A DNA stretch of 64,000 nt from Diaporthe sp. PMI_573 (GCA_021399435.1 JAJTUP010000090.1:173652-237651); one strand, 5' to 3'. Counted from the first letter of the stretch, positions 1 to 9,479 are shown. The notes: generated from the letters alone by a model not told the origin. A program made the numbers and translations.

Positions 1-2
1 TA

Positions 3-821
3 GTGTCCCAGAGCGATATTGCAGCTATTCTTGCACATGGCGACAACTCGAAGATTAAGATTCCTAGTCTACTTCCAGTTGGCATAGGGATGCCTATGAT
101 GTTGACAATGAACCTTCACAAGTATTTGGGTATAGTGAACGGCGCCGAAGTAGAGGCAGTTTGTGTTATACCTGATCCTAAGTTTCCTGGATTTCCTCTA
201 GGCGCCTCAACAACACTTCACCTTGGGCCACCATTAGCTGTGATTATCCAATCTCCAGCTTTTGATCAGCTTGAAATACCTGGTCTGCCACCTGGAATGG
301 CCTGCATTTCGCGGTCTAAGATAACAATAACGCCGTCGATGCTCAGGGAGGTGCCTTCCGGTGCTAGTGTGGTCAGGACAGGTTGTCTGATCACTCCGGC
401 CTTTGCAATGACAGATATGAAGGGCCAAGGAATGACGACAAACAAGCTCCTAGCTCAACTACGGGGTCGGCAGAAACATAGCGGAGAATGGGACAAATGC
501 GACTTCATGAGCGCTTATGTCCAGCTTTCACGGGCCACATCTTGGCACGCTATCTGGCTTGCAAGTGAGCCCCGAAGACAGGACTTTTTGGATAATAAAG
601 TCCCGGAGGAGTTTGCATTTGGTGTGGAAAGACTGGAACGAGAATCCCGGGACACTATCAGGGAGTTTTCGGAAGCTGCTTCAACTGAGGATGACAGGAA
701 TTGGTTATCATGGTGGCATTCCTTCCCAGAGTCGACAAACCAAGGGAATCCTAATGGAGGTGATCAACCAGGTGAGTTTAACAACGAGGGGCCAATGCTA
801 CATCTGAGTAAATTTAATTAA
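3..821 (+). CDS. PIF1-type DNA helicase, C-terminal part (open at window edge)
   Basis: The reading frame is open to the left edge, so this is only the C-terminal 272 or so residues; the first codon here is GTG and is not a real start. The segment LLPVGIGMPMMLTMNLH followed by GIVNGAE matches the stretch of PIF1-like superfamily 1 helicases after motif IV, and PAFAMTDMKGQGMT followed by SAYVQLSRA matches helicase motifs V and VI. The family unwinds DNA 5' to 3' using ATP. In fungi such proteins are often multicopy and mobile-element associated, for example in Helitrons. The Walker A/B half must lie outside the window, so activity cannot be judged. A Helitron helicase or a free-standing PIF1 paralogue are both possible. 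Confidence 0.7.
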   Translation: MSQSDIAAILAHGDNSKIKIPSLLPVGIGMPMMLTMNLHKYLGIVNGAEVEAVCVIPDPKFPGFPLGASTTLHLGPPLAVIIQSPAFDQLEIPGLPPGMACISRSKITITPSMLREVPSGASVVRTGCLITPAFAMTDMKGQGMTTNKLLAQLRGRQKHSGEWDKCDFMSAYVQLSRATSWHAIWLASEPRRQDFLDNKVPEEFAFGVERLERESRDTIREFSEAASTEDDRNWLSWWHSFPESTNQGNPNGGDQPGEFNNEGPMLHLSKFN

Positions 822-1124
822 CCGGGTCGAGGTAAACAGGGCGAGAAATGGTCAGTCCTGATCAGGCAAACAACATGAGCAATGTTTCTTTATTCCCTCA
901 AGGCGTAGATCAGGATCGGCCACAAAACTCAGAGGGTTTGGAGAACAAGGCCGCCACAGCGCAGCCTCGTCAATCTCGACAATCTGGGATTCGAGGCTAT
1001 GGTCAATCTTCTTCCACCAGTCGAGTACACCGACGAGTACGGAAACATGCATGGCGTAGGGAGGGCCCAAGTTCTTGAATATCTTAATTATAATATTACA
1101 GTACTTCTGATCAGAATGGCTCTT
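822..1124. other. Intergenic stretch, no supported gene
   Basis: About 300 bases between the helicase end and the convergent DUF3716 gene. Short open frames exist on both strands (848-1078 plus, 852-1070 minus), but neither shows recognisable motifs or splice-linked continuation. Confidence 0.4.
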
Positions 1125-1955
1125 TTAAATATTTTTGGTTCCATCGTCTGCTAGTGATGACAACACAATGTTACTTGTATGTGCTGATGAGTAATACCTG
1201 CGAAGTGCAACCACCAAGCCTAGCCGTTCAGCCAAGTTATTAATCTCGCACTTCAGCTGCTTTATAACAAGATCCACATCTTCAGTATCCAGATCAGCAA
1301 GGAAACCGTACTCCGGTAGTGTATTTTTTACCCAATCACCGAAACCTGGTGGGGGGTGGAGTCGTATCAGTTGACATGTAAATACTTGTCTATCTAGTTT
1401 GTGAATCTGTGTTAATAATAGATCAAGTTTGATGTTTAGACTCGTGTCCTCCAGGGCGTTTGGTTCCAGTATGTCTGGGGGAAATGGAATAGGAAGAGTT
1501 GTTAGACGAAGGGGATTCATTTGTCGACATGGTCTAATTCGAGGAGCCTGACCTAATAAAGATTGAAACTATTATTTAGCAACGTTGATCAGATAAACAG
1601 ATATGATAAACGGCAACTTACTTTCTCGAAACGAGCATTTAGAGCCTAGGCCGTTATAATAGCAATTTGCACAAGCACCCTGTGTTGTGTTGTCCACATC
1701 GGCATGGGTTGATACCACACACTCTGCCCACAGTCCGTGGCCCTGCCGGCATGTCCTACACCGCTGTTGGGGGATCTCTCCGCTTATTTGTATAAAAAGG
1801 GCGAGGATGTTTTGTGGCTTTTTGGTGCTGAATATCGCAGCGCGCTTAGGACTTGGGTTTGGATGGGGGTCTCGTTGTACGACTGCAGCATCTAGAGGAG
1901 CGGAAGATTTGGATGTAGAGAAATCGAAGGAGGTAGGCAGGAGGCCTCGCTGCAA
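1125..1955 (-). CDS. DUF3716-domain protein, two exons
   Basis: Exon 1 is 1955-1622 and exon 2 is 1552-1125. The 69-nt intron (1621-1553) has donor GTAAGT and acceptor TTTATTAG and joins the two frames exactly, giving 253 residues. Near the end of exon 1 the cysteine pattern CRTCRQGHGLWAECVV then GACANCYYNGLGSKCSF is the signature of the fungal DUF3716 family: four CxxC-type cysteine pairs, probably zinc binding. The role of the family is unknown; it is widespread and expanded in Pezizomycotina. Exon 2 is leucine-rich and probably helical (residues about 150-235, including LDLLLTQIHKLDRQ). No disabling lesion is visible. The start chosen is the first ATG of the open frame. Family assignment is confident; any cellular role would be a guess. 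Confidence 0.75.
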
Positions 1956-2480
1956 GGCATAATGTCTACAACCTAAGTAACAATATGATTTAGTAATGGG
2001 TTCAGGTAACTACTGTTTTCGTACTGATCAGAGGCAATCTCTGAAAGACCAAGGCTGGGACGTACCTATGCTCCCGACATGTCCATTTGAGGCTGCCATT
2101 AGCGAAGCTACAAGTCGAATGGTGTAGGGCTTGTACTCCAGGGCATCAGCGTAGCACGAGTAGAGCAGAATGGACCTTATCAGGTGTAATGAAGCAATGT
2201 AGATAGGATCAGTGATGGATGGCGACAAAAATAAAGACGGGTTGAGTTGGGGACCAATCCCGAACGCGAGAGCCTACAGCTGGTGCTCGTGCGTCATGAC
2301 TGTTATAATATGCACTCATGCGACGAAGTCAATTTAAGCTTCGGGACTGAATCAGCCATAACATCGATGGGTCGTACAGATCAGAGCCTCACACATGTAA
2401 TCACTCTTTTGCTGATCATCTTGGTAGAGTGCTGATCGAATACTTCTTTGAGGATGTTTGTGCTGATTAGGGATGCCTCG
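1956..2480. other. Intergenic stretch, no supported gene
   Basis: About 520 bases with only short overlapping frames on both strands (for example 2028-2228 minus and 2247-2435 plus). No motif, splice pair or repeat could be supported. Confidence 0.4.
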
Positions 2481-2561
2481 AGGTAAATTACCAGGAGGTA
2501 AATTACCAAAACCCCTAGGTAAATGACGGTCATAAACCCGAGGTTTATGACGCGTCATTTA
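2481..2561. repeat. Direct repeats followed by a 20-bp-arm hairpin
   Basis: The 13-mer AGGTAAATTACCA occurs at 2481-2493 and 2496-2508. It is followed at 2520-2561 by an inverted repeat: TAAATGACG plus GTCATAAACC on the left, GGTTTATGAC plus GCGTCATTTA on the right, with a 3-nt loop and one extra base on the right arm. It could be the end or core of a miniature element. No matching end or target duplication was found. Confidence 0.6.
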
Positions 2562-2808
2562 TCACGTGCTTCCAAGTACTATTTGGTGACTACGAAACGG
2601 CGTCGGTGGAATGATATACGCACATACAGTCTGGTGTCATTGGTATTCGTCGGGGATGAGGTACCGATCACACCAAAATTGGCTGTGCGGGTACAAGAGG
2701 TCCATACCCCCGTGCAACGGCTCCGTGCTCGTTTCTTCGCCAAAACTCCCAGACTTGCTACTTCAATACGATAATATTATATATCTCGAAAGCCAACCTA
2801 TTTACATT

Positions 2809-3240
2809 TCAACGTGAATAAACAGACTCTGTCTCTGCGTCCGTGCCTGCATCTACAAAAATGCAGTCCTGGAAGTCGTCCTCGAGCTCTAAGAGCAACT
2901 TCACGTCAGCCGTCTCCCAGGATTGGCCGCTCGGCATTCTCCAAGGTGTCTCTTGGGCCGTCTCAAGTCTTCTTAACACCCGACTATTCATATATATGAA
3001 TGTCAATTTATTGGTGCTAGTGACAGTAAGACGATTGCGAATCTTGTTGTGGAGGAAATTGATCGTGGAAAAAGATCTCTCAGAAGGTACGGAATTAGCC
3101 AAAGCGCCCAGGACTCGTTTGGCCAATGCAGCGAGTGATACATTCATAGAATGAAGATACCGCCAACAAGCTCCCCAACTGAGATCCTCTATCCGTACGA
3201 CCCGAAAAGGAATGAAGGGGAGGTGGAAAGGGGAGATCTA
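2809..3240 (-). pseudogene. hAT transposase relic, dimerisation domain
   Basis: The minus-strand frame is open from about 3240 (preceded by a stop) to 2809. Its middle contains LAKRVLGALANSVPSERSF then NKIRNRLT, the hAT C-terminal dimerisation motif (A-x-SVPSER-x-FS). The open part upstream of the first ATG (3147) also fits the family, ending RIEDLSWGACWRYLHS. Nothing of the catalytic core or BED finger is present, so this is a 3' remnant. It belongs to a different hAT group from the longer elements at 12.3-14.9 and 59-61.8 kb and resembles the relic at 63.6 kb. Confidence 0.75.
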
Positions 3241-3674
3241 CTGCACTACTGCGATTATAGCACCGTGAACTGCTTTCTCAACAAGTTTTTCAGCGACTGT
3301 AAGTTGTGATTGATTTGAAGTTCAGGGACGTCATAGCTTCTGCCTGATGGCCGGTACGGCCGTGTTCCCAATATTGTGACTTGACTGCGGGAAATGTTGT
3401 TGCTGTAACGGTATAATAGTCCCAAAGTCATTCAATGGCGTCACTTTCCGTCTTGGAGATTCAACCCTGTAGTAGTTATCTTTGTCGCTGCATCCAACGA
3501 TTGTAGTAAGGAATATGGTGAGGTGAGTTAGCATTTCGATCGGAGGAGGGGGCGGGTAGTTATCAACTTGGTCCTGTGCTGTGTCGTCAATTGAGGGTGA
3601 CATTTTGTCTATCCGCCAACGGCCAGTATCTGGCTGCTAGTACATCAAACCATCATAGATTAAGAGTGAGATTC
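3241..3674. other. Intergenic stretch with one unsupported ORF
   Basis: A 90-codon minus-strand frame (3603-3331) starts with ATG and carries a run of five prolines, but it matches no family I recognise and has no linked exon. It may be chance. Confidence 0.3.
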
Positions 3675-5049
3675 CTACATCTCTAAGGACTTATCATCGT
3701 TGGCGTTGGAGGAGTTAAAAGGCGCGGCACCTTGACTACCGTTGGCACCAGCGCCAAAGCCGAAGGTGCCACTGGGGCCTTGTGCCTGTGCCATACCGTC
3801 GTCGGCGTTTTTTGTCCTCATCACAAAAAAACTTCTCGATGATGTTGTAGGCCTTTATGTGGATCTCTTCGTTGGCGTTGGTCTGGCACTCATGAATTTT
3901 GTTAATACCGCCGTACTCCTCAATAAACAGGGCGTAGCGGTTGATAGCGTCAGGTGCGTCACCAGCGGCCTGCTTCTCCAAATCACCAACCTTTAGAATG
4001 TTCTCGAGGCCGTCCAGGGCAACCTGGATAATCTTGCTGTCGGGGCAGCCGAGGAGGTCACACAGGGGCTTGATGCAGCCCTGAGCGACGAGGTAGCGGA
4101 TCTGGTCGGGCTTCTGAAGACCTCCACTAGTAGCGTTGCTGATAGCCCAGCAAGCCTCCTTGCGCGTCTTAAGGTCACCGTTGGACAGCTGGTGAATCAG
4201 AGGCGGGATGATGTTCGCGTCAACAACGGCCTGAATCTGGGTTGAGTTGCCGGCGGTGATGTTGGAGATGGCCCAGCCCGCCTCCTTCCGGATGCCGTCC
4301 TTGTTGGAGCTCAGGAGGGACAGCAGGCAGGGCAGGGCACCGCAGCTGATAATGGCTTGGACGTCGTCACGGTTGACAATGTTTCCGACAGAGCGCGGCG
4401 CGGGAGTCTGCACCGAGGTGGAGGCGTGCATGAGCAACTCGACCAGACGGCGGGGGATACCGGCTTCAATAACAGCCTGAATCTTATCGTTGGATCCGTC
4501 GGACAGGTAGGAGATGGCCCAGCAGGCATTGATCAGGACCTCATCGTCCAGAGAGTAGACCAGCTTGGACAGCACGGGAAGCGCAGGCGCAATCTGTGGC
4601 ATTGTGTTAGCTGTAGCCTTGGTCTGGAGTGGTGCCAGGATGGCATATTCAAACGCACTGTGTTCTAGTCTGGCTGGGGGGTCCTGCCGCGGCAGAAGTT
4701 GCTAAGGGTCCAGGTGGCGTCGCGCAGCATGCTGAGGTTGCGGCTGTCACCGAGCAGAGCCAGCAGAGGCTTCAGGGCGCCACAGCTCAGGACGTAGTCG
4801 CGACATTGTGGGCTGTCACCAGCGATATTTCCGAGGGCCCAAGCAGCCTGCTCGCGGACATCGGGCTCTGGGCTGGCGAGGAGCTCAACAAAAATGGGGA
4901 CGGCGCCGGCCTCAATAACGACCTGGGTCTGTGCAGCGCTGCCGGAGGCGATGTTGGTGAGGGCCCACGCGGCCTCGAATTGGACTAGGGTGTGAGGTGA
5001 TCGGAGGAACTCGACGAAACGGCTAACGACGCCGGTCTTGATGACGTCC
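3675..5049 (-). pseudogene. Importin-alpha (karyopherin alpha) pseudogene
   Basis: Importin-alpha carries proteins with nuclear localisation signals into the nucleus with importin-beta. Armadillo repeats are recognisable in order: [19 protein letters not shown] and [20 protein letters not shown] upstream, then [35 protein letters not shown] and [14 protein letters not shown]. Lesions seen: the 5' end (importin-beta-binding domain and first repeats) is absent, homology beginning at about 5049; a conserved Trp codon after PQPD is TAG (4665-4667), a G-to-A type change; and one extra A in a run at 3808-3813 shifts the frame just before the glycine-rich tail. A small deletion after GNIV is also likely. 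A normal 65-nt intron remains (4658-4594, donor GTGCGT, branch GCTAAC, acceptor CAG), so this is a DNA-level duplicate, not a retrocopy. The essential gene must lie elsewhere. Confidence 0.85.
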
Positions 5050-5587
5050 GTTGTTCCACAGCGACATCGTATATATCACAAAGTTGTCTGGCCGTAATTC
5101 GTATTTGGACTTGTTCACATCCAGGAAGAGTGACCGCCTGTTCTTCGCAAATGGACTCAGAAACAGACATAATTCGAATGAATCCACGTTTCCACTTGAG
5201 TCTCGGAAAGCCTGGGTAGAGGTTTGTTGTTGAGATCATTCGGATACGAATTCGAAACGAGCATACCTCGGCGTAGTCGCACTCTGGCGTCACTTCTGCT
5301 TCGACATCCGGCGAGAATGATACTCTCGTCACGATCCCAATTGGTAAGGCAAGGGTGTAGATCTCCCGGTAAATCACTGGTTTAAACGGATACCTTTGAA
5401 TACATTTTTACTGAAGAGGACATCCGTGGCAACGACGCAACGTTGCCCAGCAAGAGATCGGTTTACCGACTTTAAACGCAACGGTCACTGTCCAACGGAC
5501 ATCACAGCAGCGCCAGAACAGCTAGCAGGCTTTGAACTATTCGACAAATTCAAGAACGTTACCGTCGAACGTTGATGTGTCTCGATG
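5050..5587. other. Junction region, no supported gene
   Basis: Sequence directly upstream of the importin-alpha truncation. A minus-strand open frame (5377-4985) runs across the break into importin DNA in another frame, so it is probably not a gene. Nothing else was recognised. Confidence 0.35.
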
Positions 5588-5823
5588 CTCATCATTGACG
5601 TTGTCACTGGTATACAGTCAGATGGAAGTAGCTTGTCAGCCCAGAGGAGGCCTCGAAGTGACCAATCCTCCGGCAGGGGTCTGTCACTTGGTCGGGGGAA
5701 TTGTTGAGCATTAACGCAACCAGTGCCCAGGGAAAAGCGTGTTGGTTGTAAATTATAGCAGCCTCATTGCCAGCGATGAACTTCATGAAAGACAGGCACA
5801 CATTGAGATAACGTAATATGACA
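5588..5823 (-). pseudogene. Duplicated fragment of the Est1-like gene
   Basis: Reading the minus strand, LRYLNVCLSFMKFIAGNEAA, then FPWALVALMLN, then (after a frameshift) PRPSDRPLPEDWSLRGLLWA corresponds to residues of the Est1-like gene at 9930-12181 (YLNVRLSFMKFIAGNEAA ... DRPLPEDWSLRGLLW). Relative to that copy about 45-50 nt are missing after LMLN and the frame is shifted. Only this internal piece of about 235 bp is present, so it is a non-functional segmental duplicate lying some 4 kb from its source. Confidence 0.8.
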
Positions 5824-6101
5824 GGTTAGAAAGCGTCGTGGACGAACTTGTCCGAAAGTACCACACCAAGATGTCGATCCTTGATTTTCCACTTTATAAA
5901 GGCTCTTTTGCAATTTCGGCTACTGCCTAAACACTGCCGCAAATATTAATTACTTAATGCGCGAGGCCTCCTAACATCAAAACTATTTAAGGTCTGCCTC
6001 CCATCATCTGCCTATACTTTAGGTAAGTTCCAATTTTCATTACACCGTGATACCAGATATTTTCTTACGTCCTGCTATATTAATTCAAAAGCGAGATCAA
6101 C
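5824..6101 (+). promoter_or_regulatory. Putative promoter/5' UTR of the secreted protein gene
   Basis: A TATA-like TATAAA lies at 5895-5900, about 200 bases before the ATG, followed by an AT-rich leader. A GTAAGT at about 6023 could begin a 5' UTR intron. This is inference from composition only. Confidence 0.3.
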
Positions 6102-6662
6102 ATGAAGTCCATATTCCCAAACATCCTCCTATTCCCGGCCATGACTGTAACGGGCATAGCGGTTGATGTCATTTCTACCGCGGTGGTCTCCACCGTGACG
6201 GAGCCAGTCTGCATCAACGGCTGCGCTAGAGAAGCCACTCCACTCCCTGAGTCTGAAGCATTAGCTACGGTCATCGCCTCCACCGTCGAAAATGACGACG
6301 CAAATGGCACCGAGGCTACTGTAGACAGGCGCTGGTCCAAGGGGCGCAACTCGCTCTGCTTCACCTCTAGCAGCCTGGTTTTGGGCGGGGGCTACGCCAT
6401 CTACCTGGACGGCTGGGGTCAAGAGCACGACGGTTGTGGGAAAGGAGCCCTTGACAATCTCCGAGGCCAGTGCGGCGATGTCTGGTACTGGACTTGTCAG
6501 AACTGGGGATCCGGCGTGTTGCTGACATTTTACCTGGCGGGGCCTCCCAGGGCCAAGTGTGCGGTGGACGCGATGTGGCTTGCTTCACCAAAAGACCAGC
6601 GGGAGGAGGGCCTCTGCTGCGTGTATCTAGGATCCCAGATTGGGTCAATGAACACGTGTTAG
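6102..6662 (+). CDS. Predicted small secreted cysteine-rich protein
   Basis: An uninterrupted 186-codon frame. The N-terminus (MKSIFPNILLFPAMTVTGIA) is a lysine followed by a hydrophobic run, as in a secretory signal peptide, with likely cleavage around residues 20-30. The mature part has about eleven cysteines, including CINGC, the segment GWGQEHDGCGKGALDNLRGQ, CAVDAMWLASP and LCC, and ends with a cysteine. That spacing suggests disulfides and an extracellular role. It resembles small fungal secreted proteins that I cannot name with certainty. The start is the first ATG and has adenine-rich context (ATCAACATG). The position between relics and a transposon is typical of fungal effector candidates, but function is not shown by the sequence. 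Confidence 0.65.
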   Translation: MKSIFPNILLFPAMTVTGIAVDVISTAVVSTVTEPVCINGCAREATPLPESEALATVIASTVENDDANGTEATVDRRWSKGRNSLCFTSSSLVLGGGYAIYLDGWGQEHDGCGKGALDNLRGQCGDVWYWTCQNWGSGVLLTFYLAGPPRAKCAVDAMWLASPKDQREEGLCCVYLGSQIGSMNTC

Positions 6663-6898
6663 CACCCTGGTTAGTTTGTATTTGGCATTTTGGTCCATTG
6701 CCTAGACGCAGAATTAGGCTCTCGTTGTAGTAAGTGTTGTTAAGAGCACTATTGAAAGGGTACTTCCTGTAGTTTAAATCTATTTCCTAATTTCTAGAAC
6801 AGGAACATCCCGTATGCTTGAGGGTGCTCTCGCTAACAAGTCGAGTCCCGAGGAGCTCAACGCGGCACTCAACCACGCGAGAAAAATAGCAAGAGGTA
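6663..6898 (+). other. Host sequence interrupted by the pogo element
   Basis: A short open stretch starting with ATG at 6814 (NKSSPEELNAALNHARK) runs into the left end of the transposon at 6899. It may be a fragment of a host exon; no continuation was recognised after the right end at 8751. Confidence 0.3.
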
Positions 6899-6941
6899 AC
6901 GTCCCCGGCCCGGCTTCCGCCCCCCCCCTGATTCCGCCCCC
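6899..6941 (+). repeat. Left terminal inverted repeat of pogo element
   Basis: 43 bp, the exact reverse complement of 8706-8748. It contains TTCCGCCCCC twice, the second time inside TGATTCCGCCCCC, a likely pair of transposase binding sites. Confidence 0.92.
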
Positions 6942-7059
6942 CCCACATCCGCGTTCACGCGTGTACGCGTCTGCCCCCACCCTATATAAACTCAACCATA
7001 TCTTTCCGAGAGAATTTTTTCTGGTCACCAAACTTCTTCCAAGCATCAACCTAGTCATC

Positions 7060-8700
7060 ATGAAGCCCTATGGGGAAGCCGAGATCCATGACGCCCTTGT
7101 TGCGTGCAGGGATGGAATGCCCGTCAAGCAGGCTTGCAGGACCTGGCATATCCCCCGTTCCACACTTCGCGATCGCCTCGCCGGCGCGCAAAGTCAGCGC
7201 GTTTCTCACGAACCTCAGAGGCCTCTTTCTGATGATCAGGAGGATCGATTGGCCCTATTCCTTATCAACCAAAGCAGCTTGGGCCATGCGTTAACTCGCT
7301 GGGAAACGAGGGCTCTGGCAGCCCGAATGGCCTCGTCGGGGAAGGAGGTCGCTCCTCTCGGAAGGAAGTGGCTGAGGGCCTTCCTCCTTCGTCACCCTAT
7401 CCTCCAAAGCCGTAAGTACCAGCGCGTTGAGGCTAAACGGCTAAGGGCAGCTACCAAAAAGAACGTTGGGTCGTGGTTTGACTTCATGCAGTTGCCTATC
7501 GTGAAGGCAATTAAGCCGGCCAACCGATGGAATGCCGACGAGGGCGGGCTGATGGAGGGCAAGTCCGAGAAGGCGCTCACGATCGGCTATTCGGAAGGAA
7601 GCCAGCTTCTTCAGAAGGACTTTAATTCGAGAGCGTGGACCTCCTTCCTTGAGTGTATCTCCGCCACGGGCAAGTTCCTCGTCCCACTCGTTATTTTTAA
7701 GGGACTCAGCATTCAGCAGCAGTGGTTTCCTATCGCCCTTGAAGATCACGAGGGCTGGCAGTTCACGGCGACGAAGAAGGGGTGGATGGAGGAACCTATC
7801 GCTATCCACTGGCTTCGGAAGGTCTTCCTTCCTCAAACAGTACCAGAGGACCCATTAGAATGGCGCCTTCTCGTGATCGATGGGCACCATACACATACAA
7901 CGGTCGAGTTTATGTGGGAATGCTTCTCAAATAAGGTGTATATCGTTTTTTTGCCCGCCCATACTTCGCATATGCTGCAACCGCTCGATGTGGCGATCTT
8001 CGGCCCTCTAAAGCTCGCATTTAAGAAGCATCTCGATCACCAGGGAGGGCACGATTCGTCAACAGTCGTGGCAAAGAAACGGTTTCTTTATTGCTATCAC
8101 AAGGCTCGAATTGACACTTTGACGGAAGCAAATATACGTTCTGGCTGGCGGGCGACTGGTCTCTGGCCAGTGTCTAAGCATAGGGCACTCGGAAGCCACT
8201 TTATCGCCGATAATCGCGAGAAGGAAGCGAGATCGTTGGAATCTGGCGGTACCAATAGCTCCAGCAGCCATTTCTGCACTGATAAGTGTTTTTGTCGGCC
8301 TCGAGGGACCATTTTTGCGACCCCTAAGCGATCTCAAGACCTAAGGGGTATGGTGGCTCGGTATGCCCGTCAGAAGAATCTCAGCCCCACATCACGACTC
8401 CTCTTCAGGAAAATCCTCAAAAGTTGGGACCAGATAGACGTCGATCTGACGATGTCCTCACAAAAAGCCCGAGAGTTGGAAGCCCAGATTGAAGCCAGTA
8501 GGGTAGTCCGAAGGAAGAAGGTTCAACTTGACCCGAATGAACTTTTCGCCGATATCGAGGCCATTCGGAGGACTCAGATTGAAGCGGGGGTGGTATCAGA
8601 AGAAAGCGACGCTTCAGAAGAGTCGGAAACACCATCGGAAGCGAGGTCAACTATCGTGGTGGCGGCGTCGTCGGCGACGAGGCGAAGGGGGCGGTCGTGA
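7060..8700 (+). CDS. Pogo-like DDE transposase (546 aa)
   Basis: Catalyses cut-and-paste transposition in the nucleus. The ATG at 7060 is chosen because it lies inside the element 77 nt after the internal TATA; the frame upstream crosses the terminal repeat and is chance. The N-terminus (MKPYGEAEIHDALVACRDG ... HIPRSTLRDRLAG) is a psq/Tc5-type helix-turn-helix. DDE core residues are D160 (NADEGG), D274 (VIDGHHTH) and D310 (QPLDVAIFGPLK), a D-x35-D spacing between the last two as in Fot/pogo transposases, with LPAHTSHMLQPLD between them. The tail is basic and acidic (ATRRRGRS at the end) with no zinc knuckle, unlike the pogo tails at 32.4, 33.1 and 57.9 kb. No lesion was seen. Confidence 0.9.
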   Translation: MKPYGEAEIHDALVACRDGMPVKQACRTWHIPRSTLRDRLAGAQSQRVSHEPQRPLSDDQEDRLALFLINQSSLGHALTRWETRALAARMASSGKEVAPLGRKWLRAFLLRHPILQSRKYQRVEAKRLRAATKKNVGSWFDFMQLPIVKAIKPANRWNADEGGLMEGKSEKALTIGYSEGSQLLQKDFNSRAWTSFLECISATGKFLVPLVIFKGLSIQQQWFPIALEDHEGWQFTATKKGWMEEPIAIHWLRKVFLPQTVPEDPLEWRLLVIDGHHTHTTVEFMWECFSNKVYIVFLPAHTSHMLQPLDVAIFGPLKLAFKKHLDHQGGHDSSTVVAKKRFLYCYHKARIDTLTEANIRSGWRATGLWPVSKHRALGSHFIADNREKEARSLESGGTNSSSSHFCTDKCFCRPRGTIFATPKRSQDLRGMVARYARQKNLSPTSRLLFRKILKSWDQIDVDLTMSSQKARELEAQIEASRVVRRKKVQLDPNELFADIEAIRRTQIEAGVVSEESDASEESETPSEARSTIVVAASSATRRRGRS

Positions 8701-8705
8701 GGGAA

Positions 8706-8748
8706 GGGGGCGGAATCAGGGGGGGGGCGGAAGCCGGGCCGGGGACGT
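8706..8748 (-). repeat. Right terminal inverted repeat of pogo element
   Basis: 43 bp, the exact reverse complement of 6899-6941, starting 6 bases after the transposase stop codon and followed by the TA target copy. Confidence 0.92.
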
Positions 8749-8750
8749 TA

Positions 8751-9257
8751 CCCCCAGCTTAGATCCAATTCACAAAAGTTGTATTTTTGTTCACACATCC
8801 TGAGAAGAATGGTATCAGGGCGAGTACTTTTTTCTCAAGGTACTTTCATTTTTAGGTGATACAGAGAGCGGGGTAATCTTTGTCGGCAAAATTTTCAGTT
8901 CGTGGGCAATAAGGCACCCAGCCTCATATAACCTTTCTCCGTGAGGTAAAAAACCTACTTTTTAACCCGCTTTTATAAGATCAATTCGGAGACTATAACA
9001 ACAGGATTTTCAATATCTCAGGCATAATTTATCTGAAAAAATACACAAACTTCGAGGATGCGGCCGCTGAGGTCGAATCCAGACACGATGCTGCGGAACT
9101 CTACGTTAGGGATCAAAAATCGACATACGAAGCTACATTCTCTAGCCTCAATCCCGAAGACGACCATATTTTGGTTCAAAACATCCAAATCTGTATATAT
9201 GCAAACCTGAGTGCGTACACGGGATGCTGAGGGAAGGCGAAGCCTATGTGCGCTTAA
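8751..9257 (+). other. Possible exon remnant, otherwise unassigned
   Basis: A plus-strand open stretch at about 9015-9230 reads FEDAAAEVESRHDAAELYVR ... NIQICIYANLSAYTGC and stops. It looks coding by composition but has no ATG at its start and no recognised family. It may be a last exon whose upstream part is lost. Confidence 0.3.
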
Positions 9258-9479
9258 TCACTTCCCGAGCAAATGGATGAACTGAACGATGCGGGCATTG
9301 TTGGACGGGATAATCTCTGCGAGACCGCAGCTGAGGGCGCTGATTCTGGTGTCGATGTCGTCGTCGGCGATGAAGTCATCCGAGCTTCGACATTCGTCTA
9401 GTGACTTGTGAGTGCAGTAAGGATCAACTGCCATGGCCCATTGTAGCTCTCGCGTTGTCAACGGCCTCGTGGAGATCAA
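9258..9479 (-). pseudogene. Fragment of a NACHT/ankyrin-type NLR protein
   Basis: The 73-codon frame contains STRPLTTRELQWAMAVDP, then an acidic stretch, then ISALSCGLAEII and ARIVQFIH. This matches the winged-helix segment after the NACHT domain in fungal NLR-like proteins (RPLT-x-x-ELQ-x-ALAV ... GL-x-x-V-x-x-x-x-x-x-I-x-L-x-H). No NTPase motifs or repeats flank it, so it is a fragment. Family assignment rests on one motif block. Confidence 0.5.

Larger units (their letters stand above)
6899..8748 (+). mobile_element. Complete pogo/Fot-like DNA transposon (1,850 bp)
   Basis: The element is bounded by perfect 43-bp terminal inverted repeats beginning ACGTCCCCGGCCCGGCTTCC and flanked by TA on both sides (6897-6898 and 8749-8750), the target duplication of the Tc1/mariner/pogo superfamily. 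It carries one uninterrupted transposase gene and an internal TATATAAA at about 6983. Identical ends and an open gene suggest a recent insertion that could still be active. Relics of related elements lie at 49.85, 53.3 and 62.5 kb. Confidence 0.92.

Noticed and set aside
4985..5377. 130-codon minus ORF upstream of importin-alpha
   Set aside because: Its last third is importin-alpha DNA read in the wrong frame, so it spans a rearrangement junction.
6814..7059. Longer transposase start at 6814
   Set aside because: That frame runs through the terminal inverted repeat and host DNA; the ATG at 7060 after the internal TATA is the real start.
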